From Prevotella sp. (GTDB taxonomy: Bacteria > Bacteroidota > Bacteroidia > Bacteroidales > Bacteroidaceae), in contig JAFVBX010000077.1 of the NCBI GenBank assembly GCA_017479675.1, forward strand, positions 1 through 41,269: DNA of 41,269 nt, in the 5' to 3' direction. Of this stretch, positions 15,861 to 25,687 are shown piece after piece. Positions within the stretch are counted from its first letter, which is position 1; each line of letters opens with the position of its first letter. Position numbers and translations under genes: made by a program. The notes below the pieces were generated by a model. That model ran no database searches and was not told the origin of the DNA. It saw only the letters and a program-made list of their open reading frames with translations.

Positions 15861-16136
15861 ATGGCAAGCAAGAGAAACTTAAAAAAGGAGATAAACTACG
15901 TTTGTAGTGAGTTGTTCGCAGAATGTGTGGCAACAGCGTTGTACAGCAACAACAGCGACGAGGCGAATGTGGATTCTTTCCTCACCGCGCTGATGAAGAT
16001 GCACTCTGACTACATTATGAGAGTGTCACATCCAGAGCCAGGCATGAAGGCAAAGGAGTACTACAAGGCGGTGGTAACCAGTTTTAATAACGAGGTCAAC
16101 GATCTCATTGACCAGATAGGCAACCTACATTCGTGA
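15861..16136 (+). CDS. Conserved hypothetical protein
   Basis: A 91-residue soluble, probably all-helical protein with no motif I recognise. It starts with a basic MASKRNLKKEINYVCSELFAE segment and ends in an acidic helix. A promoter lies directly upstream, and the stop codon overlaps the PlsC-like start by one base (TGATG), so translation of the two may be coupled. There are no membrane segments. Confidence 0.8.
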   Translation: MASKRNLKKEINYVCSELFAECVATALYSNNSDEANVDSFLTALMKMHSDYIMRVSHPEPGMKAKEYYKAVVTSFNNEVNDLIDQIGNLHS

Positions 16137-16681
16137 TGGTGCAGAGATTTTGTGCGTGGCTGCTGTATAAGAAGATGGGGTGGACGAAGGATATCACGGT
16201 TGACATCCCCAAGAAGTTCGTGATATGTCTGGCACCCCACACCAGCAACTGGGACTTTGTGATAGGCAGACTGTATGCCCATGCCGAGGGAATGCCGATA
16301 AACTACCTCATGAAGAAGGAGTGGTTCTTCTGGCCTCTTGGTCCCATATTCCGCCATTACGGCGGCATCCCCGTGTATCGTAACAAGAATACGTCTATGA
16401 CCGACAGTCTTGCTAAGGCTGCCGAGGAAGCCGACGTGTTCCGTCTGTGCATCACCCCCGAGGGCACGCGCAGCCGTAATCCGCATTGGAGGAAGGGTTT
16501 CTATTTCATTGCCTTGAAGGCTGAGATGCCAGTGCTGCTCTACGGTTTGGACTACGAACGCAAGTTGATACAGTGCACCGAGACGTTTGTGCCGACGGGC
16601 GACGTGGAGAGGGATATGCAGGAGATAAAGAAGTATTATGTAAACTTCAAGGGCAGACACCCTGAAAAGTTCGCAATATGA
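16136..16681 (+). CDS. PlsC-like 1-acyl-glycerol-3-phosphate acyltransferase family protein
   Basis: A 181-residue acyltransferase of the phospholipid/glycerol acyltransferase fold. The HX4D catalytic motif is HTSNWD, the substrate motif EGTR is in TPEGTRSRNP, and PLGPIFRHYGGIPVYR is a typical family block. It is shorter than classic PlsC (about 240 residues) and lacks an N-terminal membrane helix, so it belongs to the short subfamily; the acceptor may be lysophosphatidate, an ornithine-lipid precursor or another lipid. A GTG at 16133 is also in frame, but the ATG at 16136 fits the TGATG overlap better. The stop overlaps the next start as ATGA. Confidence 0.9.
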   Translation: MVQRFCAWLLYKKMGWTKDITVDIPKKFVICLAPHTSNWDFVIGRLYAHAEGMPINYLMKKEWFFWPLGPIFRHYGGIPVYRNKNTSMTDSLAKAAEEADVFRLCITPEGTRSRNPHWRKGFYFIALKAEMPVLLYGLDYERKLIQCTETFVPTGDVERDMQEIKKYYVNFKGRHPEKFAI

Positions 16682-19542
16682 TTAGAAGATACGTAGCATT
16701 ACTGTTGCTCATGATGGCATGGAGTTGCACCGTGCCATGCTTTGCCGACTCCGTAGATGAACACGTGAAGGAGATGAAGATAGACGACGAGAACAGCGTC
16801 ATCACCCTCTACATGGACGACGAGTTTTCGGAGCAGGCGTTTACCGAGAAGCAGATAAAGAAGATATACAAAAAGGTACGCAAGAGTATAAAGAAAGAAC
16901 TTCCTGCGCAGTATGGCTACTATCAAGTTACTATTCTCGTTAACGGCACACCGATAGAGAATCTTGCCAAGGGCGAGAAGAACGAAGAACCGAAGCACAA
17001 GGAGCGCCACGCAAAGAAACACCGCGGCGGCTGGTGGGGCGACATCGGCTACGACGGTGAGCCGTGGGTAACCAATCTGTCGCGTCCCAACAAGGTAACG
17101 GCAGGACTTGCAGGCAGTCATATAGCCTTGTGGCAGAGTCACGGCAGATACTACGACAAGGCGAAGGCGCAGTGGAAATGGCAGCGTCCCTTTTTCTTTT
17201 CTACTACGGAAGACCTCTTCACACAAACCATTGTGGTGCCTTACCTAATACCGATGCTTGAGAGTGCCGGTGCGAACGTGTTTACCCCTCGTGAGCGCGA
17301 CTGGCAGACGGCAGAGGTGATTGTTGACAATGACTTACCGCACGGAGGATATACCGAAGGCACGCATTCAGGACGTTGGCACAAGGCTGACGTCATGGGC
17401 TTTGCCGTTCCGACGGACACGATACCTGACGGCTACAATCCGTTTGAAAAAGGCACGGTGCGCCAGATAGGCACCACACGCAGTGACGACTGCTCGTTTG
17501 CTTCTTATCAGCCAAGCATACCTAAGCCGGGACGCTATGCCGTGTATGTGAGCTATGCCACTGTGGAGGGCAGCATTGACGATGCACTATATACGGTGTA
17601 CCACACGGGCGTGCGCACTGACTTCCATGTGAACCAACAGATGGGCGGAGGCACATGGGTTTACCTCGGTACTTTCGACTTTGATGCAGGCAACAGTGCC
17701 GCAAACAGGGTGGTGGTGTCGGCTCGCTCAACGTCAAAGGGTGTGGTGACAACAGATGCCGTGCGCTTCGGCGGCGGCATGGGCAACATTTCACGAGGCG
17801 GCTCTACGAGCGGTATGCCGCGCTCACTGGAGGGTGCACGCTACTATGCACAGTGGGCAGGAGCGCCATATAATGTGTATGCCGGATATAAGGGAGAGGA
17901 CGACTATAAGGACGACATAAATGTGCGCTCGCTGATGACCAACTGGCTGTGTGGCGGTTCGCCGTACAATCCTGGCAAGGAAGGCAAACGTGTGCCTATA
18001 GACCTAAGCCTCGCCGTACACTCCGATGCAGGCTACAACAAGGATATGCAGTCCATCTACGGCTCGCTTGCTATCTGCTCCACTAACTTCGACGAGGGCA
18101 AGCTGCCGTCAGGCATCTCCCGCGACCACTCCAAGGACCTTGCACAGCAGTTGCTCGACCAGTCACAGAAAGACCTCACCTCGCGCTATGGCAAGTGGAA
18201 CTGGCGTCACCTCTACGACCGCAACTACAGCGAGACGCATTATCCCGCAGTGCCGTCAGCTATCTTCGAGACTCTGTCGCATCAGAGTTTCCCAGACATG
18301 AAACTGGCTCACGACCCGGACTTCAAGTTCACTCTCGCGCGTTCTATTTATAAAACGATACTGCGCTACGAGGCTGAGGCACACGGCGAGAAGTCGGTGG
18401 TGGTGCAGCCGCTGAGTCCGGAGAATTTCTCTATCTCGCTGAGCAGACAGGGACTGGCATCGCTCACATGGGTGCCGCAGCGTGATGGCGACGAGAGCAG
18501 TGCCACGCCTACGGCGTACAATGTGTATATGTCGGCAGGACAGTATGGCTACGACAACGGCACGGAGGTCAAGCAGAGCCGCTACTCCATGCAGTTGCAG
18601 CCCGATGTGCTCTATCGTTTCCGCGTCACCGCCACCAATGCCGGTGGCGAGAGTTTCCCTACAGAGGAGCTGTGCGTGCTCTATCATGGTGCAGAAGCTA
18701 AGACGGTGATGATAGTCAACGGCTTTCAGCGCCTCTCGTCACCTGCCGTGCACGACGGTTACGACGACAAGGGATTTGACATCAACGACGACCCGGGCGT
18801 GAGCTACGGCATGACGGCGGGATGGAGCGGACAGCAGCAGGTGTTCTCCACCGCAACGGCAGGCAGCGAAGGTCCTGGCTCCTTCGGCTATTCCGGTCAG
18901 GAGCTGCAGGGCAAGTTCATCGCCGGCAACGACTTCAACTATGTGGCAGAGCACGCCGAGGCGATAGCCTCTGCCGGACAGTACAACATCGTGAGTGCCA
19001 CAAAGTCGCTCGTGGAGTGGGGTGGGGTGAACCTTTCGCAGTATGACTGCATAGACATGCTCCTCGGCAATGAGCGCAACGACGGTCACTCGCTGAAACC
19101 ATACATGACATTCTCAAAGCAGCTACAGCAGCAACTTGCCGACTATATGCGCACTGCAGGAAACGGACATACGCTACTCGTCAGCGGTTCCTACGTGGCT
19201 TCCGACATGCTCGAAGACGATGCCGAAGCAGCCTTCATGCGTGACGTGCTCCACTGTTCGTTCGACGGCACCATACGCGGTCTCAACGGCATAGTGTCAG
19301 GCTTGCAGCAGACGCTTTCCGTCACCAATACCCTTAACGAACGTCACTACGCCACCACGCGCAGCGACATCCTCTCACCACAGCAGGGAGCCTTCGTGGC
19401 CATGCAATATGCTGACGGCAAGACAGCCGCCGTTGCCACGCCGCGCCATTCATTTGTCATGGGCTTCCCCTTCGAGTGCATCACCGATGCCAGCCAGCGT
19501 GCCCTCGTCATGCGAGGCATACTCGCTTTCCTAAACCAATAA
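16678..19542 (+). CDS. Secreted amidase-like protein with golvesin-type and fibronectin III domains
   Basis: A 954-residue exported protein; residues 1-24 form a signal peptide ending near CFADS. Relatives are often annotated as xanthan lyase, but the fold signals suggest an N-acetylmuramoyl-L-alanine amidase type core: SHIALWQSHG (His148, His155), LAVHSDAG (His448) and PSAIFETLSHQ (Glu531) resemble the His/Glu zinc ligands and catalytic Glu of amidase_3. A golvesin C-terminal-like beta domain (about 235-365) is inserted within this core. A fibronectin type III-like domain follows (about 580-670), then a C-terminal alpha/beta domain of about 280 residues. The likely role is cell-wall or glycan cleavage in the periplasm or outside. 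ATGA overlap with the acyltransferase gene. Confidence 0.8.
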   Translation: MIRRYVALLLLMMAWSCTVPCFADSVDEHVKEMKIDDENSVITLYMDDEFSEQAFTEKQIKKIYKKVRKSIKKELPAQYGYYQVTILVNGTPIENLAKGEKNEEPKHKERHAKKHRGGWWGDIGYDGEPWVTNLSRPNKVTAGLAGSHIALWQSHGRYYDKAKAQWKWQRPFFFSTTEDLFTQTIVVPYLIPMLESAGANVFTPRERDWQTAEVIVDNDLPHGGYTEGTHSGRWHKADVMGFAVPTDTIPDGYNPFEKGTVRQIGTTRSDDCSFASYQPSIPKPGRYAVYVSYATVEGSIDDALYTVYHTGVRTDFHVNQQMGGGTWVYLGTFDFDAGNSAANRVVVSARSTSKGVVTTDAVRFGGGMGNISRGGSTSGMPRSLEGARYYAQWAGAPYNVYAGYKGEDDYKDDINVRSLMTNWLCGGSPYNPGKEGKRVPIDLSLAVHSDAGYNKDMQSIYGSLAICSTNFDEGKLPSGISRDHSKDLAQQLLDQSQKDLTSRYGKWNWRHLYDRNYSETHYPAVPSAIFETLSHQSFPDMKLAHDPDFKFTLARSIYKTILRYEAEAHGEKSVVVQPLSPENFSISLSRQGLASLTWVPQRDGDESSATPTAYNVYMSAGQYGYDNGTEVKQSRYSMQLQPDVLYRFRVTATNAGGESFPTEELCVLYHGAEAKTVMIVNGFQRLSSPAVHDGYDDKGFDINDDPGVSYGMTAGWSGQQQVFSTATAGSEGPGSFGYSGQELQGKFIAGNDFNYVAEHAEAIASAGQYNIVSATKSLVEWGGVNLSQYDCIDMLLGNERNDGHSLKPYMTFSKQLQQQLADYMRTAGNGHTLLVSGSYVASDMLEDDAEAAFMRDVLHCSFDGTIRGLNGIVSGLQQTLSVTNTLNERHYATTRSDILSPQQGAFVAMQYADGKTAAVATPRHSFVMGFPFECITDASQRALVMRGILAFLNQ

Positions 19543-19552
19543 CCGATAACCT

Positions 19553-19573
19553 TCATCTTTCAACTTACAACTT
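19553..19573 (+). repeat. Three 7-nt units (TCAACTT family) after a stop codon
   Basis: TCATCTT, TCAACTT and ACAACTT sit 10 nt after the stop of the amidase-like gene and end just before the next start codon. This is a weaker example of the 7-nt arrays seen at azlD and fabD. Confidence 0.55.
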
Positions 19574-19576
19574 ATA

Positions 19577-19867
19577 ATGTACACAATCGTTTCCAACGCC
19601 TCTGGTACACGTACCATGCAAATCAGTGATGAACATCTCGACACCATACAGAGATATTCGCTCTTCCGTAACCTTGTTGACAGCAACGGCATAGTGGATG
19701 ACACCGTGCTCGACAAGCTGCGCCTCAACACGCGTTCGTTGGTAGAATCGACAAACGCTTCAGACAGGGCGTTGCTCGACCTCTCTCTTGAGGTGCTCAA
19801 CCACCCCAACATGAAGCCCGTTGCGCTGCACAACCTCATACTCCTCTATACTGAGAAGAAAGGATAA
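19577..19867 (+). CDS. Conserved hypothetical protein
   Basis: A 96-residue soluble protein without recognisable motif. It is rich in Leu, Asp and Asn and has no signal peptide or membrane segment. It sits 34 nt after the amidase-like gene and 5 nt before the TTG start of the radical SAM gene, so it is probably in the same transcript. Function unknown. Confidence 0.75.
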   Translation: MYTIVSNASGTRTMQISDEHLDTIQRYSLFRNLVDSNGIVDDTVLDKLRLNTRSLVESTNASDRALLDLSLEVLNHPNMKPVALHNLILLYTEKKG

Positions 19868-19872
19868 TAGCC

Positions 19873-21693
19873 TTGCTTACCGATTTCCTGCCAACCACCA
19901 AGAAAGAATGTGAGCTGCGAGGCTGGACAGAGCTCGACGTCATTCTTTTCTCCGGCGATGCCTATGTGGATCACCCCTCTTTCGGCGCCGCCGTGATAGG
20001 GCGTACCCTTGAGGCGGCAGGCTATCGCGTTGCCATTGTGCCACAACCCGACTGGCACGGCGACTACCGTGACTTCAAGAAACTCGGCAGACCGCGCCTC
20101 TTCTTCGGCATCTCGCCTGGCGCAATGGACTCTATGGTCAACAAATACACCGCCAACCGCCGCCTGCGCTCCGAGGATGCCTATTCGCCTGACGGTCGCC
20201 ACGACTGCCGTCCCGAATACCCCAGTATTGTCTATACAAAGATACTCAAGCAACTCTTTCCCGACGTGCCCGTAATACTCGGTGGCATAGAGGCATCGTT
20301 GCGCCGCGTCACCCACTACGACTACTGGCAGGACGCCTTGCGCCCCTGCATCCTCTGCGACTCTGGTGCCGACATGATAACCTACGGCATGGGCGAGAAG
20401 GTGACGCTCACGCTTGCCCGAGGACTTGCCGAGGGCAAAACCTTGCAGCAGCTCCGCGATACTCCGCAGATAGTATATCTTGCCGAAAAACATGAGGTCG
20501 GCATCTCCCCTGACGACATAGTGCTTCACTCTCACGAAGAATGCCTGCGCAACAAACGTGCACAGGCTGAAAACTTCCGCCACGTGGAAGAGGAGTCGAA
20601 CAAGTATCACGCCCAGCGCCTCATTCAGGCTGTGGGCATAAAGCAGGTGGTAATAAATCCTCCTTATCCCCCCATGACGACGGAGGAAATCGACGCCTCA
20701 TTCGACTTGCCATACCAGCGCGTGCCGCATCCCAAGTACAAAGGCAAGCGCATACCAGCATACGACATGATAAAATTCTCCGTCAACCTCCACAGGGGCT
20801 GTTTCGGCGGCTGTGCCTTCTGCACCATCTCAGCCCATCAAGGCAAGTTCATAGCCTGCCGCAGCAAGGAGAGCATCATGCGCGAAGTGAGGCAACTGGT
20901 CAAAATGCCAGACTTCAAGGGCTACCTCAGCGACCTCGGCGGTCCGTCAGCCAACATGTACGGCATGCACGGCAGGAACATGAAGGCGTGCGAGGCATGC
21001 AAGAAACCGTCGTGTCTGCATCCACAGGTGTGCCCAAACCTTGATACAGACCATTCCCGACTGCTCGACATATACCACGCCGTAGATGCCCTGCCCGAGG
21101 TAAAGAAGAGTTTCATAGGTTCAGGTGTGCGCTACGACCTGCTGCTACACCACAGCAAGGATGAGAAAACCAATGAGGCGGCACGCCAATACACCCGCGA
21201 ACTGATAACAAAGCACGTCAGCGGAAGACTCAAGGTTGCCCCTGAGCATACCTCTGACACCGTGCTCCATTATATGCGCAAGCCGTCGTTCCGCCTCTTC
21301 CGCGACTTCAAGCGCATCTTCGACCGCATAAACCAGGAAGAGGGATTGCGCCAGCAGCTGATACCATATTTTATTTCATCACACCCTGGATGCCGTGAGC
21401 AGGACATGGCAGAGCTTGCACAGCTTACCAAGCAGATGGGCTATAAGCTGGAGCAGGTGCAGGACTTTACGCCGACACCTATGACAACAGCCACCGAGAT
21501 GTACTACACTGGCTACGACCCTTACACCCTTGAGCCGGTGTTTACGGCAAGGACGCAGAAGGAGAAACTCGCACAGCGCCAATACTTCTTCTGGTATAAA
21601 GAAGGGGAGCACAGGCAGCCGTCGCGTCACTCGGACAAGCCCAAATCCTACAACCCCAACTTCAGGCAGGGTAAGAAAAAGGGAAAGAAATAG
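19873..21693 (+). CDS. YgiQ family radical SAM protein
   Basis: A 606-residue protein of the UPF0313/YgiQ family. The [4Fe-4S] radical SAM motif is CX3CX2C at Cys310, Cys314 and Cys317, within RGCFGGCAFCT. The N-terminal block DVILFSGDAYVDHPSFGAA and IGGIEASLRRVTHYDYW are family hallmarks. Members are widespread and conserved, but the reaction is not established. The frame opens at 19855 with no ATG before LTDFLPTTKKE, so TTG at 19873 is the probable start. Five 21-nt tandem units begin directly after the TAG. Confidence 0.93.
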   Translation: MLTDFLPTTKKECELRGWTELDVILFSGDAYVDHPSFGAAVIGRTLEAAGYRVAIVPQPDWHGDYRDFKKLGRPRLFFGISPGAMDSMVNKYTANRRLRSEDAYSPDGRHDCRPEYPSIVYTKILKQLFPDVPVILGGIEASLRRVTHYDYWQDALRPCILCDSGADMITYGMGEKVTLTLARGLAEGKTLQQLRDTPQIVYLAEKHEVGISPDDIVLHSHEECLRNKRAQAENFRHVEEESNKYHAQRLIQAVGIKQVVINPPYPPMTTEEIDASFDLPYQRVPHPKYKGKRIPAYDMIKFSVNLHRGCFGGCAFCTISAHQGKFIACRSKESIMREVRQLVKMPDFKGYLSDLGGPSANMYGMHGRNMKACEACKKPSCLHPQVCPNLDTDHSRLLDIYHAVDALPEVKKSFIGSGVRYDLLLHHSKDEKTNEAARQYTRELITKHVSGRLKVAPEHTSDTVLHYMRKPSFRLFRDFKRIFDRINQEEGLRQQLIPYFISSHPGCREQDMAELAQLTKQMGYKLEQVQDFTPTPMTTATEMYYTGYDPYTLEPVFTARTQKEKLAQRQYFFWYKEGEHRQPSRHSDKPKSYNPNFRQGKKKGKK

Positions 21694-21798
21694 CCAAACT
21701 ACCGCGTGTGGGCGCTTAGCTTCCACGTGCGGATGCTAAGTTTCCGCATGCAGATGCACAGCTTCCACGTGTAGAAGCATAGTTTCCGCAAAGCAAAA
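21694..21798 (+). repeat. 21-nt tandem array starting at the ygiQ-like stop codon
   Basis: Units start at 21694, 21715, 21736, 21757 and 21778, each 21 nt; the last is partial. The shared core is close to CTTAGCTTCCACGTG. The array begins with the first base after the stop codon and ends at the GH28 terminator. The core is shared with the array at 38188-38442. Confidence 0.8.
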
Positions 21799-21824
21799 AG
21801 AAGGCACCCATGTGGGTGCCTTCT
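21799..21824 (-). terminator. Terminator after the GH28 gene, possibly bidirectional
   Basis: AGAAGGCACCC (21799-21809) pairs with GGGTGCCTTCT (21814-21824) around ATGT. On the minus strand it is followed by a T-run; on the plus strand by a mixed AT stretch, so it may also serve the radical SAM gene. Confidence 0.82.
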
Positions 21825-21853
21825 ATATATTTATAAATAAGGTGTATGTACCG

Positions 21854-23251
21854 TTATTTTGCCGCAGGGATACCGAACTTTGAGATTGTGACGTTCTTGA
21901 GGTTAAGCTTGCAGTCAGGGTCGATGTCGGTGTTGACGTCGGTGTAGATAAGGGTGCAGTCCTCAATGTATATGTCGTGAACCGTGCCAGGAGCGCCGTT
22001 AGCCTTGATGCCTGTCTTGGCGGTATTACATACTACGTTGGAGATGTGGATGTCCTTGAACTCAGGAATCCACTCTGTGCCTACGGCTCCCTCGGTCTTG
22101 TGGATAGCCTCGTTGATGTAGTCGGTCTCGAAGATGATGGCTTCATTCTTGATGTCGGTCATTGTTACACCTTTTATATATATATCGCTCGTCTTGCCGC
22201 CACGACCGGTGAAACTCTTGAAACGGAGACCGGTGTCGGTAGAAGAGAAGATGTTGTCAATGACGCAGACGCGATGAACGCCTGAAGAGAACTCTGAACC
22301 GATGACGAAGCCGCCGTGTGCGTGGTAAACGACATTCTGGGTGATGAGTACGTCCTCGATAGCCTTGTGGTCGAATGCCTTGCTGCCCGTAGCAGCCTTG
22401 AGTACTATGCCGTCGTCGCCGCAGTCGATTACGTTGTTGGCGATGAGTACGTTCTGTGAGGTCTTGAGGTCTATGCCGTCACCGTTCTGCGCATTCCATG
22501 GGCAGCGAATGTCGGTGCCGTCAACTGTTACGTTGGAGCAGTCTTCGATTTCGAGGTGGAACTTAGGTGCATTGCGGAGTGTGACGCCGCTGATGAGCAC
22601 CTTGTCGCAGTTCTTGATGCGGACCAAAGAGGTGCGGAGAGACTCCTGCATGGAAACTGACTCGGCGAAGTTAGGCAGTGACTTGAGGTTGTAGGGGTAC
22701 CATATTTCCTCTTGTCCCTTCATGGCTGTGATGCCTCCGAGTGACTTGTAGTATTCCCACTCCACGTCTGAGTGCTTGGAACGCTTTACGGCACGCCAAT
22801 ACTCGCCGTTGCCGTCGATGATACCGTCGCCTGTGATAGAGATGTTGTTGGCTCCGTTGGCAGAGATGGCAGGCTGTGCCTTACGTACTCCCGGTTTGAA
22901 GTGCTTGGTGCGGTCGGGGGTAACGATGACGAGGGCGTTCTTGGCAAGGTGCAGCTCGATGCCAGACTTCAGTTCGATAGGCGAAATAGTCCAGATGCCG
23001 GCAGGTATGAGCACCTGACCGCCGCCCTTTGCAGAGAGCTGGTCGATGGCATTCTGAATTACTCGTGTGCAGTCAGTGATGCCGTCACCCACAGCACCGT
23101 ACTCCTTAATGTTCATCACGGTTGCAGACGTGGTGGGCTGTTGTGGCTTGACGAGGTCGATAGGTAGGTTTTGGTAGTAAGCGCTGTTGTCAGCAGCGGA
23201 TAACATGACCGTTGCCATGAGGCAGGCACAGGTTAGAATGATTTTTTTCAT
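21854..23251 (-). CDS. GH28 family glycoside hydrolase (polygalacturonase-like), secreted
   Basis: A 465-residue pectin-active right-handed beta-helix enzyme. Residues 1-20 are a signal peptide (MKKIILTCACLMATVMLSAA). Conserved GH28 motifs are QNGDGIDL (the NxD motif), DCGDDGIVLK (the DD pair), YHAHGGFVIGSE (His of the GHG motif, here AHG) and LRFKSFTGRGG (the RIK motif, here RFK). The N-terminal KEYGAVGDGITDCTRVIQNAID is the usual pectate lyase superfamily start. It probably cleaves galacturonan oligomers in the periplasm, inferred from the exo-type motifs. It lies 15 nt after pfkA on the same strand. Confidence 0.93.
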   Translation of the reverse strand: MKKIILTCACLMATVMLSAADNSAYYQNLPIDLVKPQQPTTSATVMNIKEYGAVGDGITDCTRVIQNAIDQLSAKGGGQVLIPAGIWTISPIELKSGIELHLAKNALVIVTPDRTKHFKPGVRKAQPAISANGANNISITGDGIIDGNGEYWRAVKRSKHSDVEWEYYKSLGGITAMKGQEEIWYPYNLKSLPNFAESVSMQESLRTSLVRIKNCDKVLISGVTLRNAPKFHLEIEDCSNVTVDGTDIRCPWNAQNGDGIDLKTSQNVLIANNVIDCGDDGIVLKAATGSKAFDHKAIEDVLITQNVVYHAHGGFVIGSEFSSGVHRVCVIDNIFSSTDTGLRFKSFTGRGGKTSDIYIKGVTMTDIKNEAIIFETDYINEAIHKTEGAVGTEWIPEFKDIHISNVVCNTAKTGIKANGAPGTVHDIYIEDCTLIYTDVNTDIDPDCKLNLKNVTISKFGIPAAK

Positions 23252-23266
23252 GTCGTTTATGTTATG

Positions 23267-24244
23267 TTAAATACTTAGTTCGTTGAGAACGGTGAATAGT
23301 TTCTTGTCCATCGGCTTGTCGGAGCGTATGGCTTCTGAGAAGGGTACATAGACCACTTCGTTGTTACGTACGCCGATCATCACGTTGCGCTGTCCCTGCA
23401 TGATGGCTTCGATGGCGCCAACGCCAGTGCGGCTGGCAAGGATGCGGTCGCGTGCCGTAGGCGAACCGCCGCGCTGCAGGTGTCCGAGTATGGATACACG
23501 CACGTCGTACTCGGGGAATTCCTTCTTGACGCGCTCGGCATAGTACATGGCACCGCACTTGGGCGACTCGGACACTATGACGATGCACGACTTCTTTGAC
23601 TTACGTATGCCGCGCTTCATGAATTCTGCAAGCTGGTCGGCATCGGTCTCCTCTTCTGGTATGATGGCAGCCTCTGCACCGCAGGCTATGGCGCTGTTCT
23701 GGGCGAGGAAGCCGGCATCGCGTCCCATAACCTCAACGAAGAAGATACGTTCGTGGGACTGGGCGGTGTCGCGTATGCGGTCAACGCACTCCATGATGGT
23801 GTTCATGGTGGTGTCGTAGCCTATGGTAGAATCGGTGCCGTAGAGGTCGTTGTCGATAGTGCCAGGCAAACCGATGCAGCAAACGTCGAACTCTTGGGCA
23901 AACTCACGGGCTCCTGACAGAGAACCGTTGCCGCCTATGATGACGAGGGCGTCGATGCCTTCCTTTACCATGGTGTCATAGGCTTTCTTCCTGCCTTCAT
24001 ACTCGCGAAACTCGTGAGAGCGTGCGGTCTTGAGGATGGTGCCGCCAAGGGTTATGATACCAGAGACGTCTTCTGTGGTGAAGGTCTTTATGTCACCGTG
24101 TATGAGTCCTTCCCATCCACGATAGATGCCCTTGATGGTGAAACCGTTGCAGATGCCGGCACGTGTCACTGCACGTATGGCGGCGTTCATTCCTGGTGCG
24201 TCGCCACCAGACGTCATTATTCCTATTGTCTTAATTCTTCCCAT
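23267..24244 (-). CDS. pfkA: 6-phosphofructokinase
   Basis: A 325-residue PfkA-type kinase that makes fructose 1,6-bisphosphate in glycolysis. It has the ATP loop [18 protein letters not shown], the active-site [19 protein letters not shown] with the catalytic Asp, [10 protein letters not shown], and [15 protein letters not shown]. The usual GGDGS motif reads GGNGS here, replacing the Mg-binding Asp (Asp103 in E. coli) with Asn. The following Gly, associated with ATP rather than pyrophosphate use, is kept. The frame extends 14 codons upstream into the antiporter gene; the ATG at 24244 (MGRIKTIGI) is the family start. Gap of 20 nt from the antiporter gene and 15 nt to GH28. Confidence 0.95.
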   Translation of the reverse strand: MGRIKTIGIMTSGGDAPGMNAAIRAVTRAGICNGFTIKGIYRGWEGLIHGDIKTFTTEDVSGIITLGGTILKTARSHEFREYEGRKKAYDTMVKEGIDALVIIGGNGSLSGAREFAQEFDVCCIGLPGTIDNDLYGTDSTIGYDTTMNTIMECVDRIRDTAQSHERIFFVEVMGRDAGFLAQNSAIACGAEAAIIPEEETDADQLAEFMKRGIRKSKKSCIVIVSESPKCGAMYYAERVKKEFPEYDVRVSILGHLQRGGSPTARDRILASRTGVGAIEAIMQGQRNVMIGVRNNEVVYVPFSEAIRSDKPMDKKLFTVLNELSI

Positions 24245-24264
24245 GTGTGTCTTTTGTTTTTTGT

Positions 24265-25641
24265 TTATATGGCTTGTTGCAGGCATAGGACCACGAAGGC
24301 TATTATGCCGGCAGTAAGTGTCAGTGGTGTGATGTGTTTAAAGTACCATTTAAGGGATGTGCCCTGCATCTGCATCATTATGACGCCGCTGATGGAGCCG
24401 ATGGCTAAGATGCTGCCGCCTACTGCGGTGCCGAATGAGAGCACCTTCCAATAGGCACCGCCTACGGAGTAGTATGAAACGGTGTCGGAGACATCGTGTA
24501 GAGATACCATTGTGACGCATGAAGCAAAGCTGTCGAGCACGGTGCTTATCAAAGCCGTGAAGGTGCCCACAATCCAGATGTTGCCGATGAGGGTATCAAT
24601 CTGTGTGGCAAACCACTCCATGGCTCCCGTCTCGGTGACTACGCCGACGGCAAGCATCACGCCTATGATGTAGAGTATCTGCTGTATGGAGTTATACTGC
24701 ATCTTGTGAGGCGTATCGTCAAAGCTGATGCGGCGCTTCTGGTTGGTAAACAGGTTGCGGTTGAACACCTCGTTGACAATCCACAGCAGGCTGAGTGTGC
24801 ATAGCGCTCCGAGGAACGGAGGCAGTTGGGTTATCTTGGTGAAGGTGGGGATGAACCACAGTCCGCCTATGCCTACGAGGAACATGACAAGGCGTTGCCA
24901 AACCTTGAGGTTTGTGTCGTCGCCACGATATGGCAGGGTAGGGCGCTCTATGTCCACGTTCTCGGGAAGACGCGTGCTTACAATGAATGTAGGCAATGCC
25001 CACGCTATGATACATGGCAGCGCCATTGCGAGTGTGTAGTTGGAGGCAGTGATAGCACCCTTGTTCCACAATACGAGACCAACGGGGTCGCCTATGACGG
25101 TGAGTGCTCCGCCGAAGATGACAGCCAACAGCACCATTGCACCATAGAGCTTACGATCCTTTGTGCGTGGCAATATTGCGTTAGTGACGGTCAGCATAAG
25201 CACTATGGCTGAGATGTTGTCGAGGTTGGCGGAAACGAAGAAGGTGAATGCCGTAAGTTTCCATAGCAGCAAGCGGCTGCTCTTAGTACGTATCCACAAG
25301 GTTAGGAAATCGAAACATCCGTTTGTATGTAGGATGTTGACGATGCTCATGGTGGCAAGAAGGAAGAGCGCTATGGCGGCAGCCTGACCGAGATAGGGCA
25401 GAAAGACATTCTTCGCGATATACTGCTTTATGGCAAGACTGGTAGGCTGCAATCCGGCAAGAAACGACTTGTAGTCAGCCAGGTGGCGACTCTCCACGAA
25501 GTCGGCACCGAAACTGATGTAGAGCACCCATCCCAGCGTACAGGCAAAGACTGCAATTGCGGCTTTGTTGATGTGGGTCTGGCGTTCCGTTGCGATAAAC
25601 AGGAGACTGACTATTAGTATTGCTGTAATGAGTACCGTCAT
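24265..25641 (-). CDS. NhaD-like Na+/H+ antiporter of the ion transporter superfamily
   Basis: A 458-residue membrane protein with about 11-12 helices. The internally repeated signature of this superfamily is visible as [17 protein letters not shown] in the first half and [16 protein letters not shown] in the second, together with [14 protein letters not shown]. That pattern fits NhaD-type antiporters and related ArsB/citrate carriers. Na+/H+ exchange is the best guess, not proven. It heads the closely packed set with pfkA and GH28 and has its own promoter about 50 nt upstream. Confidence 0.85.
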   Translation of the reverse strand: MTVLITAILIVSLLFIATERQTHINKAAIAVFACTLGWVLYISFGADFVESRHLADYKSFLAGLQPTSLAIKQYIAKNVFLPYLGQAAAIALFLLATMSIVNILHTNGCFDFLTLWIRTKSSRLLLWKLTAFTFFVSANLDNISAIVLMLTVTNAILPRTKDRKLYGAMVLLAVIFGGALTVIGDPVGLVLWNKGAITASNYTLAMALPCIIAWALPTFIVSTRLPENVDIERPTLPYRGDDTNLKVWQRLVMFLVGIGGLWFIPTFTKITQLPPFLGALCTLSLLWIVNEVFNRNLFTNQKRRISFDDTPHKMQYNSIQQILYIIGVMLAVGVVTETGAMEWFATQIDTLIGNIWIVGTFTALISTVLDSFASCVTMVSLHDVSDTVSYYSVGGAYWKVLSFGTAVGGSILAIGSISGVIMMQMQGTSLKWYFKHITPLTLTAGIIAFVVLCLQQAI

Positions 25642-25687
25642 GTGTCCTTAAATATAATAAGGTGGAGCAAAATTTTAAATTTGGTTA

